The notes beneath the pieces were generated by a model. That model worked only from the letters and a program-made list of their open reading frames with translations. It ran no database searches and had not been told where the DNA came from. This document shows positions 35,208 through 44,195 of a stretch of DNA of 64,000 nucleotides, piece after piece. The stretch is from contig CAVWOM010000019.1 in the NCBI GenBank assembly GCA_963756575.1, positions 248,001 to 312,000 of the forward strand. Reading direction: 5' to 3'. The stretch comes from Palsa-504 sp963756575. Its GTDB lineage: Bacteria > Actinomycetota > Actinomycetes > Streptosporangiales > Streptosporangiaceae. The translations under genes and the position numbers were made by a program. The stretch's first letter is position 1; every line of letters begins with the position of its first letter.

Positions 35208-35757
35208 CCCCGCCTCCATAGTCCAAGACTCAAACGTTTTCGCACGCCACCTGGCAGGCTGATGCCGCCGTGATCTGCCGCATAAGTCACCATTGCACTC
35301 AGATGGCACTGGTAATAGGCAGTGAAGTAGCTAGAACGCCGTGGCATGCTACCCGGCAAACCGTACGGCTTATCGCTACGTAAACCAGCCGGCGCCGAAG
35401 GCCGTGGCCGGATAAAAGTGACCCTGCGGCCACTGGGGCCGCTAAGTAACTCCGAACGGCAGTCGCGTTCGACCACCTTACGGCAGGGTAAAAGGATAAT
35501 CGTTACCGGCAGCGATCGCATAGCTCCCCCCACGCGAAATCTGACACCCTGGGCACGCCACTCTACGGGTGCGGTGTCCCATGTACCCCTCATAGCGTAG
35601 TCGGCCGAGATTGCAACGGGAAGTCACGAACTAATATCTATCCCGAAGGAGATACTTAGCTAACCTCGGTATTTTCAGCCGCCTCACGCTGAGCCTGCGG
35701 GCGGCATCGTATGATCATTTTGGTTCTTACTGTTAATGGCGCAGGTCACGGGCCTGT
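35208..35757. other. Upstream region of the large operon
   Basis: About 550 bases with no trusted gene and lower GC than either side. It must hold the main promoter of the minus-strand operon; I cannot place the -10 and -35 elements with confidence. Short frames here (35204-35593 minus, 35346-35600 plus) have no ribosome site or familiar sequence. Confidence 0.5.
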
Positions 35758-36216
35758 CATGCCTTATCGCGTGGCGTGGCACCTGGCTGCGCGACGGAGA
35801 ATACCGACGCCTGCGCGGCGGGGCGGGTCATCCGCGGGGCCTGCGTGACGGACGCCGCGGCGAGCTCGTCCGCGATCCGCTGGCGGAGCCTGCCCCTTCT
35901 GGATCTTGGTGCCGGACATCGGCCACTCGCTGACGAACCGCAGGTAGCGCGGGACCTTGAAGGTCGCCAGCTGCTCCAGGCAGGGCCCGGTGACCTCGGC
36001 CTCGGTCAGCACGGCCCCGGGCCGCAGTTCGACGAACGCCGCCGCCACCTCGCCGTAGTGCCCGTCGGGAGCGGCCACCACCGAGACGCCAGGCAGCCCG
36101 GCGATCCGGTCCTCGACCTCGGCCGCCGACACGTTCTCCCCGCCCACCTTCAGCACGTCGCTGAGCCGGAGTGGTACCAGCCGTCGGCGTCGATCCACAC
36201 CGAAACGCATCGCGCG
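35758..36216 (-). pseudogene. Remnant of an AMP-dependent acyl-CoA synthetase C-terminus
   Basis: The text IDADGWYHSG, DVLKVGGENVSAAEVEDRIA, VVAAPDGHYGEVAAAFVELR, TFKVPRYLRFV and GTKIQKG is the C-terminal domain of an ANL-superfamily ligase. The stretch that should connect WYHSGD to DVLKVGGEN is deleted with a frame change near 36160-36180. A second shift near 35885-35895 puts the end (RLRQRIADELAAASVTQAPR) in another frame, ending at TGA 35760-35758. The N-terminal 350 or so residues are absent. Confidence 0.8.
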
Positions 36217-36226
36217 TCCTCATCTA

Positions 36227-37501
36227 TCAAACGGTCGTCCGAACAGTATCGCAGCCGGCGCAGGCGCGCTCGCCGGCCTGCTCGTCGGCGTGGGCGATCT
36301 GCAGCAGCGAACGCCAGATCAGCGCGAGGATGAGGGCCGACCCGGCGAAGGCGAACCAGAACGGCGCGGTGACGCCCCACAACGAGGCGGCCAGGCCGCC
36401 GAGCGCGGATCCGATCACGATGCCGCCGAGGACGCCGATGAGGTAGACGCTGCCGACGCGGCCCTGGAACTCGGCCGGCACCGCCCGCTGCCGCACGCTC
36501 GACGAGATCGTCCCCCAGACGAACTCGTGCGTGCCGAAGATCACGAAGACGACCAGCGCGAGCCAGGCCCAGCGGGTCAGCGCGAGCGCGAGATGGGTCA
36601 GCGTCTCGATGATCAGCCCGGCCCGCATGAGGACGCCCAGCCGGACGTGCCGCTCCAGCCACCCGTAGGACGCGGTGCCGAGCAGGCCGCCCGCCGCTAT
36701 CGCCGTGGTGATCAGCCCGAAGCCGAGCGGGCCCATCCCCAGCCGCTCCCGCGCGTACAGGACCAGCACCGACCAGGCGGCGCCGAAGGTGAGGTTGAAG
36801 GTGAAGATCGTGATGGCCAGCGTCCGCACCGCGGCGTGCCCCCACAGCCAGCGCCATCCTTCGCGGATGTCGTCGTGCACCCGGGTGCGCTGCCCGCGCG
36901 CGCCGTGCGGCGGCAGCCGCACCCGGGTGATCAGCAGCAGGCCGGCCAGGATGCACACGCCCTCGCTGACGAACGGCAGCGCGCGCCCGGCCGCGAACAG
37001 CATCGCGCCCACCGGCGGCCCGGCCAGCTGGTTCCACACGATCACGCCGGTCAGGGCGCGCGCGTTCGCGACGCCCAGGTCGGCCTTGTCCACCAGCATC
37101 GGCAGCAAGGTGGTGGTCGTGGTGTCGCCGAACGTCTCGGTCACCCCGAACAGGAACAGGACGGCCAGGACCAGCGTGATGTCGACGTGACGGGTCACGA
37201 TCAGCGTCGTCAGCAAGACCAGGATCGCCACCCGGACCAGGCCGGTGACGATGACGATCGCGCGGCGGTCGAATCGGTCGGCGACCACGCCGGCGTACAG
37301 GCCGAACAGCAGCCAGGGCAGCCGCTGCAGCAACGCGGCCATCGCCACCGCCAGGGCGTCGTGTGTCACCGACGCCACCAGCAGCGGCCCGGCCGCCAGG
37401 GTTATCCCGTCACCCAGGTTCGTCACCCACGAGGAGGCCAGCAGCCAGCGGAAGCTGCGGCCCAGGCGTGACGGCGCGACGAGTTCGGCGAGGCTCTGCA
37501 C
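36227..37501 (-). CDS. MFS transporter (MFS_3 / EntS-like)
   Basis: A 424-residue membrane protein with about twelve hydrophobic helices. The family loop between helices 2 and 3 reads GVVADRFDRRAIVIVTGLVR near residue 75, and a longer central loop near 200 carries RVHDDIREGWRWLW, typical of enterobactin-exporter-like MFS proteins. The expected role is efflux of a small molecule. It lies 25 bases downstream of the LLM-class oxidoreductase on the same strand, so they may be co-expressed. Confidence 0.9.
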   Translation of the reverse strand: MQSLAELVAPSRLGRSFRWLLASSWVTNLGDGITLAAGPLLVASVTHDALAVAMAALLQRLPWLLFGLYAGVVADRFDRRAIVIVTGLVRVAILVLLTTLIVTRHVDITLVLAVLFLFGVTETFGDTTTTTLLPMLVDKADLGVANARALTGVIVWNQLAGPPVGAMLFAAGRALPFVSEGVCILAGLLLITRVRLPPHGARGQRTRVHDDIREGWRWLWGHAAVRTLAITIFTFNLTFGAAWSVLVLYARERLGMGPLGFGLITTAIAAGGLLGTASYGWLERHVRLGVLMRAGLIIETLTHLALALTRWAWLALVVFVIFGTHEFVWGTISSSVRQRAVPAEFQGRVGSVYLIGVLGGIVIGSALGGLAASLWGVTAPFWFAFAGSALILALIWRSLLQIAHADEQAGERACAGCDTVRTTV

Positions 37502-37526
37502 AGCGGCCCGCGGCGCCCGCGGGCCG

Positions 37527-38465
37527 CTAGTGCCCGCCCAGCCCGAGCGCCTTCCCCACGGCGGCGATCCCCGCCGTGTCGGCGAAGGCGAAGCTGAAGA
37601 TCACCTCGTCCGCGCCGGCCTCGATGTGCCCCGCGACCAGATCGGGGACCTCGTGCGGCTGGCCGACGGTGAACCCGGCCGTCTCCTCCGGCGAGGCGGA
37701 CGCCGCCAGCAGCTCGTGCACCTCGGCCGTGTTCTGGCTGGAGGTGGTCAGGATCAGCGGGGACATCCAGGTCACGCCGACCTCGGCCGGATCCCGGCCC
37801 ACCTCGGCGCAGTGGCCGCGGAGCACGTCGATCTTGTGCTTCAGCGTCTCCACGCTGCCGCTGACGTTGCACATGTCCGCGTACTGGGCCACCAGCCGCA
37901 GCGTCCGCTTCTCGCCGCCGCCGCCGATCATGATCTTCGGGCCGCCCGCCTGCACCGGCCGGGGCAGGTTGCGGGCGTGGTCGAGCCGGTAATGGGAGCC
38001 GGAGAAGCTCACGTCGTCGCCGGCGAACATGGCCCGGCAGACCTGGACCGCCTCCTCGAGCATGTCCAGGCGTACCCCGGCCCGCGGGAAGTCGACGCCG
38101 AGGCCCTGGTGCTCGACGTCGTACCAGGCGCCCCCGATGCCGAGGACGGCCCGGCCCCGCGAGATGACGTCCAGCGTCGTGACGATCTTGGCCAGGATGG
38201 CGGGGTTGCGGTAGGTCACGCCGGTGACCAGCGTGCCGAGCTGGATCCGGCTGGTCCGCGCGGCCAGCGCCCCGAGCAGCGTGTACGCCTCCAGCATGGG
38301 CTGGTCCGGGCCGCCCAGGGGCGGCAGCTGGAAGAAGTGATCCATGACCCACAGCGAGTCGAACCCCGCCTCTTCGGCCGCCGTGGCCAGGCCGGCCACA
38401 TGCTCGAACAGGCCGGCCGGCTCGAATCCGGAGAAGTTAGGCAGCTGCACGCCGAATTTCGTCAT
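37527..38465 (-). CDS. LLM-class F420-dependent oxidoreductase
   Basis: A 312-residue luciferase-like TIM-barrel protein. It starts MTKFGVQLPNFSG and contains SLWVMDHFFQLP near residue 40, RIQLGTLVTGVTYRNPAILA near 75, SRGRAVLGIGGAWYDVEH near 103 and GGPKIMIGGGGEKRTLRLVA near 175. The last is typical of the F420-dependent subgroup. ATG 38465 is the family-like start; the open frame to 39008 is a shadow. The substrate is unknown. It leads a two-gene unit with the MFS exporter. Confidence 0.9.
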   Translation of the reverse strand: MTKFGVQLPNFSGFEPAGLFEHVAGLATAAEEAGFDSLWVMDHFFQLPPLGGPDQPMLEAYTLLGALAARTSRIQLGTLVTGVTYRNPAILAKIVTTLDVISRGRAVLGIGGAWYDVEHQGLGVDFPRAGVRLDMLEEAVQVCRAMFAGDDVSFSGSHYRLDHARNLPRPVQAGGPKIMIGGGGEKRTLRLVAQYADMCNVSGSVETLKHKIDVLRGHCAEVGRDPAEVGVTWMSPLILTTSSQNTAEVHELLAASASPEETAGFTVGQPHEVPDLVAGHIEAGADEVIFSFAFADTAGIAAVGKALGLGGH

Positions 38466-38639
38466 GAGCCAACAGTAGCGACGACCGGGATGGCTCAGCC
38501 CGGCTGGCTGTTGTCCTCCGGAGATGAGCTTCTCTACCCCTGGTATGAGATCAGCTCTACCCGGTGGCCGATGTGCTGACGTCGTGCTGTCACGACGATG
38601 GGTGCATATCAGTGTCCCGGCGTCAGCGGAGGCGGCCAG

Positions 38640-39182
38640 ATGGGTAACCAGGAGATGCGAGCTTCGGATCGCGATCGGCAGCAGGCGGTGGAGCGCCTGC
38701 GCGGCGCGCTGGAAGAGGGCCGCCTGACGATGGACGAGTACGTGCACCGGATGGGGGCCGCGTATCAGGGGGTGACCTACGGTGACCTGGCCCAGTTGTG
38801 CGCCGACTTGCCGGCGCCGGGCCCGGTGGCCGCCGGGCCGGCGGTGGCCGCGGCGCCGCCCGCCGTCGCCTCCCGGCCCGCCGTCGCCTCCCGGCCCGGC
38901 GGCCTGGCCGGGCTGCCGGCGGTGCTCAAGGTCCTGTGGACCGTATGGCTGGTCGCCGTGTCGGTCAACGTGGTCGTCTGGCTGCTGGTCAGGGACCCCG
39001 GCGGCCACCTGGGCTACCCCTGGCCGGTCTGGGTGGCCGGGCCCTACGGCGCGGTGCTGTTCGCCGTCTCGGCCGCGGTCACCCTGTTCCGGCGCGGCCG
39101 CTCCCGGGTCAGCGGCGCAGGCTGGTCTCCTGCTCCATATGGGACAGCTTCTGGGGATTGCGCACGGAGTACAGCCCGGTGA
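38640..39182 (+). CDS. DUF1707-domain membrane protein
   Basis: A 180-residue protein. The N-terminal DUF1707 (SHOCT-like) motif reads MRASDRDRQQAVERLRGALE, then EGRLTMDEYVHRMGAAY, through residue 60. An Ala/Pro linker and two membrane helices follow at about 105-125 and 138-158. The start is ATG 38640 with GGAGG at 38628-38632. Function is not known. The last 74 bases overlap the convergent sigma-factor gene, so the C-terminus may be extended by loss of an earlier stop. Confidence 0.8.
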   Translation: MGNQEMRASDRDRQQAVERLRGALEEGRLTMDEYVHRMGAAYQGVTYGDLAQLCADLPAPGPVAAGPAVAAAPPAVASRPAVASRPGGLAGLPAVLKVLWTVWLVAVSVNVVVWLLVRDPGGHLGYPWPVWVAGPYGAVLFAVSAAVTLFRRGRSRVSGAGWSPAPYGTASGDCARSTAR

Positions 39183-40002
39183 TGAGCCCGTTGTCGATGC
39201 GCACCGCCAGGACGGTGTCGATCTCGCCGCCGGTCCGCAGGATCAGCGCCGGGTAGCCGTTGACCTGGGCTGGCTCCAGCGTCCCGAGGGTGGCGATCCG
39301 GCTCAGCCCGACAGCCAGCAGGCGGGCCACCTTGCCGGCCCCGACGACGGGCACCCGCACGGCCTGCACGACCCCGCCGCCGTCGCCCAGGAAGACGACG
39401 TCCGGCGCGAGCAGATCCAGCAGGTGCTGCAGGTCGCCCGTTTCGGCCGCCCGCCGGAACGCCTCGAGCGCGTCCCGGGCCTCGCCGGCCGAGACGGCTC
39501 CGCGCGGCCGGCGGGCCGCGACGTGAGCCCGCGCCCGGTGCGCGATCTGGCGGACCGCGGCCGGGCTCTTGGCGACGGCCCCGGCGATCTCGTCGTAGCT
39601 CAGGTCGAACACCTCGCGCAGCACGAACACCGCCCGCTCGGTCGGCGCGAGGGTCTCCAGTACCAGCAGCATCGCCATCGAGACGCTCTCGGCCAGTTCG
39701 ACGTCCTCGGCCACGTCGGGCGCGGTCAGCAGCGGCTCGGGCAGCCACGGGCCGACGTAGGACTCCTTGCGGCGGCCGAGCGTGCGCAGCCGGCCCAGCG
39801 CCTGCCGGGTCGTGATCTGGACCAGGTAGGCCCGCTGGTCACGCACGGTGCCTAGGTCCACGCCCGCCCACCGCAGCCAGGTTTCCTGCAGGACGTCTTC
39901 GGCGTCGGCGGCCGAGCCGAGCATCTCGTAGGCGACGGTGAACAGCAGGTTGCGGTGGGCGACGAACGCCTCGGTGGCGGGATCCGGACGGCCATCGGCC
40001 AT
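39109..40002 (-). CDS. ECF41-type RNA polymerase sigma factor (SigJ-like)
   Basis: A 297-residue sigma factor. Region 2 spans about residues 8-75 (LLFTVAYEMLGSAADAEDVL, QETWLRW, LVQITTRQALGRLR). Region 4 spans about 110-165 (LAPTERAVFVLREVFDLSYD, EIAGAVAKSPAAVRQIAHRA). The C-terminal 120 residues form an NTF2/SnoaL-like extension (LLDLLAPDVVFLGDGGG, NGYPALILR). That extension and the divergent CxxC carboxymuconolactone-decarboxylase-like gene define the ECF41 group, where the extension controls activity without an anti-sigma factor. Start ATG 40002 has AGAAGGAG nearby, better than GTG 40020. Confidence 0.92.
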   Translation of the reverse strand: MADGRPDPATEAFVAHRNLLFTVAYEMLGSAADAEDVLQETWLRWAGVDLGTVRDQRAYLVQITTRQALGRLRTLGRRKESYVGPWLPEPLLTAPDVAEDVELAESVSMAMLLVLETLAPTERAVFVLREVFDLSYDEIAGAVAKSPAAVRQIAHRARAHVAARRPRGAVSAGEARDALEAFRRAAETGDLQHLLDLLAPDVVFLGDGGGVVQAVRVPVVGAGKVARLLAVGLSRIATLGTLEPAQVNGYPALILRTGGEIDTVLAVRIDNGLITGLYSVRNPQKLSHMEQETSLRR

Positions 40003-40042
40003 GGACGGGCTCCTTCTCACTCACGGGATGCGTTACCCACCA

Positions 40043-40108
40043 GACACCGGATCGGGCCGCTTTGTGACATGGTGCCGGCGTTGTCACAACGGCCGGCTGG
40101 CCGGCATC
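40043..40108. promoter_or_regulatory. Paired divergent ECF41-type promoters
   Basis: TGTCACA at 40082-40088 is followed after 16 bases by CATC, reading rightward toward the decarboxylase-like gene. TGTCACA on the minus strand at 40069-40063 is followed after 16 bases by TGTC, reading toward the sigma gene. ECF41 promoters are TGTCACA-N16-CGTC as I recall, so each has a perfect -35 and one mismatch in the -10. Confidence 0.65.
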
Positions 40109-40156
40109 TCGTGTTCGTCCCGTACAGCCATACGCGATACGACGAGTGAGGACGAA

Positions 40157-40645
40157 ATGATGGAAGCACGGCTGGACATGTTCGGCAACGAGCTCGGCGC
40201 CAGGTTCGCCAAGCGGTTCGCCAACGCCAGCACGGTGATCGCGCAGTCGGCGCTGCCGGCATCCACCCAGGAACTGGTGGCGCTGCGCGTCAGCCAGATC
40301 AACGGCTGCGGCTGGTGCGTCGACCTCCACACCAAGGAAGCCGCGGCCGCCGGCGAGACCGCGGTCCGGCTCAACCTGGTCGCCGCCTGGCGCGAGTCCT
40401 CGGTGTTCACCGAGGCCGAGCAGGCCGCGCTGGCGCTCGCCGAGGAGGGCACCCGGCTCGCCGACGCCAGCCACGGCGTGTCCGAACAGACGTGGGCCCA
40501 GGCGCGCAAGCACTACGACGACGACCAGCTCGCCGCGCTGGTCTGCGGGGTCGCCATGATCAACGCCGCCAACCGGCTCGGCGTGATCCTTCGCCAGAAG
40601 GGAGGTTCTTACGAGCCCGGCATGTTCGCCAGCATGATGAGCTGA
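40157..40645 (+). CDS. Carboxymuconolactone decarboxylase/AhpD-like protein
   Basis: A 162-residue helical protein. It carries the redox motif CGWCVDLHTKEA near residue 52-63 (CxxCxxxH as in AhpD alkylhydroperoxidases), and ALVCGVAMINAANRLGVI near 125-142. Genes of this type are the standard target of ECF41 sigma factors. It is divergent from one here, with a matching promoter motif. The start is ATG 40157, followed directly by a second ATG. The SDR gene starts 16 bases downstream, so both probably belong to the sigma regulon. Confidence 0.9.
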   Translation: MMEARLDMFGNELGARFAKRFANASTVIAQSALPASTQELVALRVSQINGCGWCVDLHTKEAAAAGETAVRLNLVAAWRESSVFTEAEQAALALAEEGTRLADASHGVSEQTWAQARKHYDDDQLAALVCGVAMINAANRLGVILRQKGGSYEPGMFASMMS

Positions 40646-40661
40646 CCGGTAGCTTGCTGCT

Positions 40662-41417
40662 GTGATCGATCTTTCCGGCCGCGTCGTCGTGGTCACGGGC
40701 GGCAACAGCGGCATCGGGCTCGGCATCGCGCGCGGCGTGGCCCGGGCCGGCGGGTCGGTGGCCATCTGGTCGCGCCGCAGCGAGCGCAACGCCGAGGCGG
40801 TCGCCGAGCTGGAAGGGCTGGGCGCCACGGCGGCCGGCGTCCGGTGCGACGTCGGCGACGAGAGCAACGTCGCCGCCGCCATGGCGCAGACGCTGGACCG
40901 GTTCGGCCGCCTGGACTGCCTGGTCGCCAACGCCGGCACGGCGGGCAAGCAGCGGTTCACGGACATGACGCTGGCGGAGTGGCACCGGGTGCTGCAGGTC
41001 AACCTGGACGGCGCCTTCCTGTGCCTGCGGGAGGCGGCCCGGGTGCTGGTCCGGCAAGAGCAGGGCGGGTCGCTGGTCGGCGTGTCGTCGACCAGCGCCA
41101 TCCACGGCGCTCCGGGCCAGCAGCACTACGCCGCCAGCAAGACCGCGCTGCTCGGGGTGATGCGCGCCCTCGCCGTGGAGCTGGCCCGGTATCAGGTGCG
41201 GTGCAACAGCCTGCTGCCCGGGTGGACCGACACCGAGCTGATGGCGGGGGCGAAGACGCACGAGAAGTTCGTGACCGCCACGATCGGCCGGACACCCGTG
41301 CGGCGGTGGGCCACGCCGCATGACTTCGAGACCATCGGGGCCTTCCTGGCCGACCCCACGCTCACCTTCCACACCGGGGACAGCATGGTCGTCGACGGCG
41401 CCTACACCATCTTCTGA
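40662..41417 (+). CDS. SDR-family oxidoreductase
   Basis: A 251-residue classical short-chain dehydrogenase. It has VTGGNSGIGLGIARG near residue 8-22, RRSERN after beta-2 (Arg-rich, favouring NADP), LVANAGTAGKQ near 85, the catalytic Ser in GVSSTSAIHG near 140 and YAASK near 155. The start is GTG 40662. It lies just behind the ECF41-associated decarboxylase-like gene and probably shares its transcript. The substrate is unknown. Confidence 0.88.
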   Translation: MIDLSGRVVVVTGGNSGIGLGIARGVARAGGSVAIWSRRSERNAEAVAELEGLGATAAGVRCDVGDESNVAAAMAQTLDRFGRLDCLVANAGTAGKQRFTDMTLAEWHRVLQVNLDGAFLCLREAARVLVRQEQGGSLVGVSSTSAIHGAPGQQHYAASKTALLGVMRALAVELARYQVRCNSLLPGWTDTELMAGAKTHEKFVTATIGRTPVRRWATPHDFETIGAFLADPTLTFHTGDSMVVDGAYTIF

Positions 41418-41494
41418 CCCTCCATCCGCGGGGGGCGGAGCGGGCGGAAAACCGTTCGCTGCCAGGGTTGCCCGTCAGGCACCATAGCCAGGCG

Positions 41495-43321
41495 ATGACT
41501 TCACCTGGAGACGGCGGCGGCACACCGGCCCGCAAGCGGGCGGTGCTGCTCGCGCTGCGCTACTACGTCCGCGAGATGACCCGGCTCCGGCGCTTCGCGG
41601 TGCCGGGGATGCTGCTGCCCGCGGTGGGAAACACGTGCCTGTCCTACGTCGCGCCGCTGATCATCGCCCAGCTGGTCGGCCGCCTGGTCGGCCACGGGTC
41701 CTTCGGCCTCGCCGCGGCCACGCCGTACGTGCTCGCCTTCGCCGGGGTGCTGCTTTTCGCCGAGGCCATCTGGCGGATCGGCATCCACTGCCTGAACCGC
41801 CTCGAGGGCCGCGGGATCGAGCACCTCTACGTGATCGGCATGGACGAGCTGCTGGCGAAGGACGCGGCGTTCTTCCACGACAACTTCGCCGGCTCGCTGA
41901 CCAAGCGGGTGCTGAGCTTCGCCGCCCGGTACGAGGACTTCACCGACAACCTGGTGTTCAACATCGTCGGCAGCCTCGTGCCGCTGGTATTCGCGTCGGT
42001 GGTGCTGTGGCGCTACGACCCGCTGCTGGTCGCCGGGCTCATCGGGCTGATCGCGCTCACCGGTGTCGTGATCGCACCGCTGATCCGCCGCCGCCAGCGG
42101 CTCGTCGACCAGCGCGAGGAAGCGATCGCGCGGGTGTCCGGCCACGTCGCCGACAGCCTGATGAACATGGACACGATCCGGGCGTTCGCGGCCGAGGACC
42201 GGGAGGCCGCCGAGCACCGGTCCCGCGTCGCCGACCAGCGCCGCAAGGCGCTGCTGTCCTGGGACTACGGGAACCTGCGGATCGACACGCTGGTCGCGCC
42301 GATGTCCGTGCTGACCAACGTGCTCGGCCTGCTGCTCGCGGTCGCGCTCGGCGGCGGCAAGCACGGGATCGAGGCGATCATCGTGACCTTCACCTACTAC
42401 TCCAACGCGACGCAGATCATGTTCGAGTTCAACCAGATCTACCGCCGCCTGGAGAGCTCGCTGACCGAGGCCGCGCAGTTCACCGAGATGCTGCTGACCC
42501 AGCCGACCGTGACCGACCCGGTCGCGCCCGAGCCGCTGCGGCCGCAGGCGAGCGACGTCCGCTTCGAGCACGTGACGTTCGCGCACGCGGGCGGGCGGCC
42601 GCTGTTCACCGGCCTCGACCTCGCCGTGCCGAGCGGGACCAGGATCGGCCTGGTCGGCCGGTCGGGCGGCGGCAAGACCACGCTGACCCGGCTGCTGCTG
42701 CGGATGATGGACGTCGACGACGGCCGGATCCTGATCGGCGGGCAGGACATCGCCCGGCTGCGCCAGTCGGACCTGCGCAGCCTGATCGCCTACGTGCCGC
42801 AGGACCCCGCGATGTTCCACCGGACGCTGCGCGACAACATCGCGTTCGCGCGCCCGGAGGCGACGGAGGCGCAGATCCGCCAGGCGGCCGAGGCGGCGCA
42901 CGTGACCGAGTTCGCCGACGCCCTGCCGGACGGGTTCGGCACGCTCGTCGGCGAGCGCGGCGTCAAGCTGTCCGGCGGCCAGCGGCAGCGAGTCGCGCTG
43001 GCCCGGGCGATCCTGCGTGACGCGCCGGTCCTGCTGCTCGACGAGGCGACCAGCGCGCTGGACTCCGAAAGCGAGATCCTCGTCCAGCAGGCCTTGTGGC
43101 AGCTGATGGAGAGCCGGACCGCGCTCGTGGTCGCGCACCGGCTGAGCACGGTCGCGCGGATGGACCAGCTGGTCGTGCTCGACCACGGCCGGATCGTCGA
43201 GAAGGGCACGCACGAGGAGCTGCTCCGTCTCGGCGGGACCTACGCCCGGCTCTGGCAGCACCAGTCCGGCGGCTTCCTGGACGACGAGCAGGCGGCAGCG
43301 CTGCTTCCGGTCAGTACGTGA
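41495..43321 (+). CDS. ABC exporter, fused permease and ATPase
   Basis: A 608-residue type IV (MsbA-like) half-transporter. Six membrane helices occupy about residues 30-300. The ATPase has Walker A GLVGRSGGGKTTL near 385, Q-loop AYVPQDPAMF near 430, signature LSGGQRQRVALARA near 490 and Walker B VLLLDEATSALDSES near 512. It should dimerise and export a lipid or small molecule. ATG 41495 is chosen; a TTG at 41468 would add nine residues. The 3' end overlaps the convergent metalloprotease-like gene by 11 bases. Confidence 0.9.
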   Translation: MTSPGDGGGTPARKRAVLLALRYYVREMTRLRRFAVPGMLLPAVGNTCLSYVAPLIIAQLVGRLVGHGSFGLAAATPYVLAFAGVLLFAEAIWRIGIHCLNRLEGRGIEHLYVIGMDELLAKDAAFFHDNFAGSLTKRVLSFAARYEDFTDNLVFNIVGSLVPLVFASVVLWRYDPLLVAGLIGLIALTGVVIAPLIRRRQRLVDQREEAIARVSGHVADSLMNMDTIRAFAAEDREAAEHRSRVADQRRKALLSWDYGNLRIDTLVAPMSVLTNVLGLLLAVALGGGKHGIEAIIVTFTYYSNATQIMFEFNQIYRRLESSLTEAAQFTEMLLTQPTVTDPVAPEPLRPQASDVRFEHVTFAHAGGRPLFTGLDLAVPSGTRIGLVGRSGGGKTTLTRLLLRMMDVDDGRILIGGQDIARLRQSDLRSLIAYVPQDPAMFHRTLRDNIAFARPEATEAQIRQAAEAAHVTEFADALPDGFGTLVGERGVKLSGGQRQRVALARAILRDAPVLLLDEATSALDSESEILVQQALWQLMESRTALVVAHRLSTVARMDQLVVLDHGRIVEKGTHEELLRLGGTYARLWQHQSGGFLDDEQAAALLPVST

Positions 43322-44141
43322 TGCCGGGGAACTGCTCGCGGGCCTGCTCCAGCTGAGCGGCCCGCTCGCGGGACCGGCCGAAGGCGCTGGTGGCCTGGCC
43401 GCTGAGGTCGGCACCGGCGGCGCCGCTGGTGAAGTGGATGTACTCGCCCCAGTTCATCCGCCGCGTGTAGGTGCCGTCGTCATCGCGCGGGAAGTGCCGG
43501 GCCAGCTCGCCGAAGAACCTGTTCATGACCTGCGCCTGCCCGCAGTCCCGCCACAGCGGGTAGAACCAGTCGCGGAACCAGTGCGTCCGGCGGCGCGGGA
43601 AATCATCGGTGTTGCCCATGAACCGGCGGTAGACGTCCTGGGCCTCGCGGTCCATGCCCAGCGCCGTGTAGAGGTCGTAGATGTAGAACTCGGCCCACTT
43701 GCTGTCGCCCCAGACCTCGTAGGCCGGCGATCCGTGGCGCCCGTTGTTGGCGCTCTCCACGGAATGGCCGATCTCGTGCGCGGGCAGCTCGCGGGCCAGG
43801 GTGTTGCCCTCCCGCCAGTTCTCCAGCCCGCAGTCGCTGACGTTGTGGTGGTCGTGCACCGGGCTGACGTAGTAGCCGGCGTGGCCGCCGCCGTGGCGCC
43901 CGGCGTGGTGGATCGAGTAGATCCGCGGGTCGGGCCCGAACGCGTCGCCGTAGGTTGCCTTGGAGTACTGCCAGGTCACGTTGATGAACCCGGGCAGCCA
44001 CCCGATCTCGGCCCGGCGCACGTCGGGGTCGATGTAGATCGCGCAGTGCTCGTCGGCGTGGTGGAGCCGCAGCAGCTGGCGGTGATCGAACCAGTGCTCC
44101 TGCCAGGTGGCCGGCGGGTCAGCCAGCTGAGCCTCCACCAC
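43311..44141 (-). CDS. Putative metalloprotease with HEIGH motif
   Basis: A 276-residue protein with no signal peptide that I do not recognise by name. It contains a zincin-type motif LPAHEIGHSVES near residue 125, followed about 24 residues later by the acidic stretch EVWGDSKWAEFYIYDLY, where the third ligand Glu might lie. The region before is rich in His and Tyr (IHHAGRHGGGHAGYY, VHDHHNVSDCG). A metallopeptidase-like fold is likely; the substrate is unknown. Start GTG 44141 has a strong AGGAGGA ribosome site. The gene stands alone. Confidence 0.6.
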   Translation of the reverse strand: MVEAQLADPPATWQEHWFDHRQLLRLHHADEHCAIYIDPDVRRAEIGWLPGFINVTWQYSKATYGDAFGPDPRIYSIHHAGRHGGGHAGYYVSPVHDHHNVSDCGLENWREGNTLARELPAHEIGHSVESANNGRHGSPAYEVWGDSKWAEFYIYDLYTALGMDREAQDVYRRFMGNTDDFPRRRTHWFRDWFYPLWRDCGQAQVMNRFFGELARHFPRDDDGTYTRRMNWGEYIHFTSGAAGADLSGQATSAFGRSRERAAQLEQAREQFPGITY

Positions 44142-44195
44142 GGTTCCTCCTGTAGTTGTGGTGCAATTCGGGTGTGCAGACGTACTATCGCGATT

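Noticed and set aside
41501..43414. A 637-codon minus-strand frame opposite the ABC exporter
   Set aside because: Antisense of an intact ABC transporter; Arg/His/Gln-rich with no domain.
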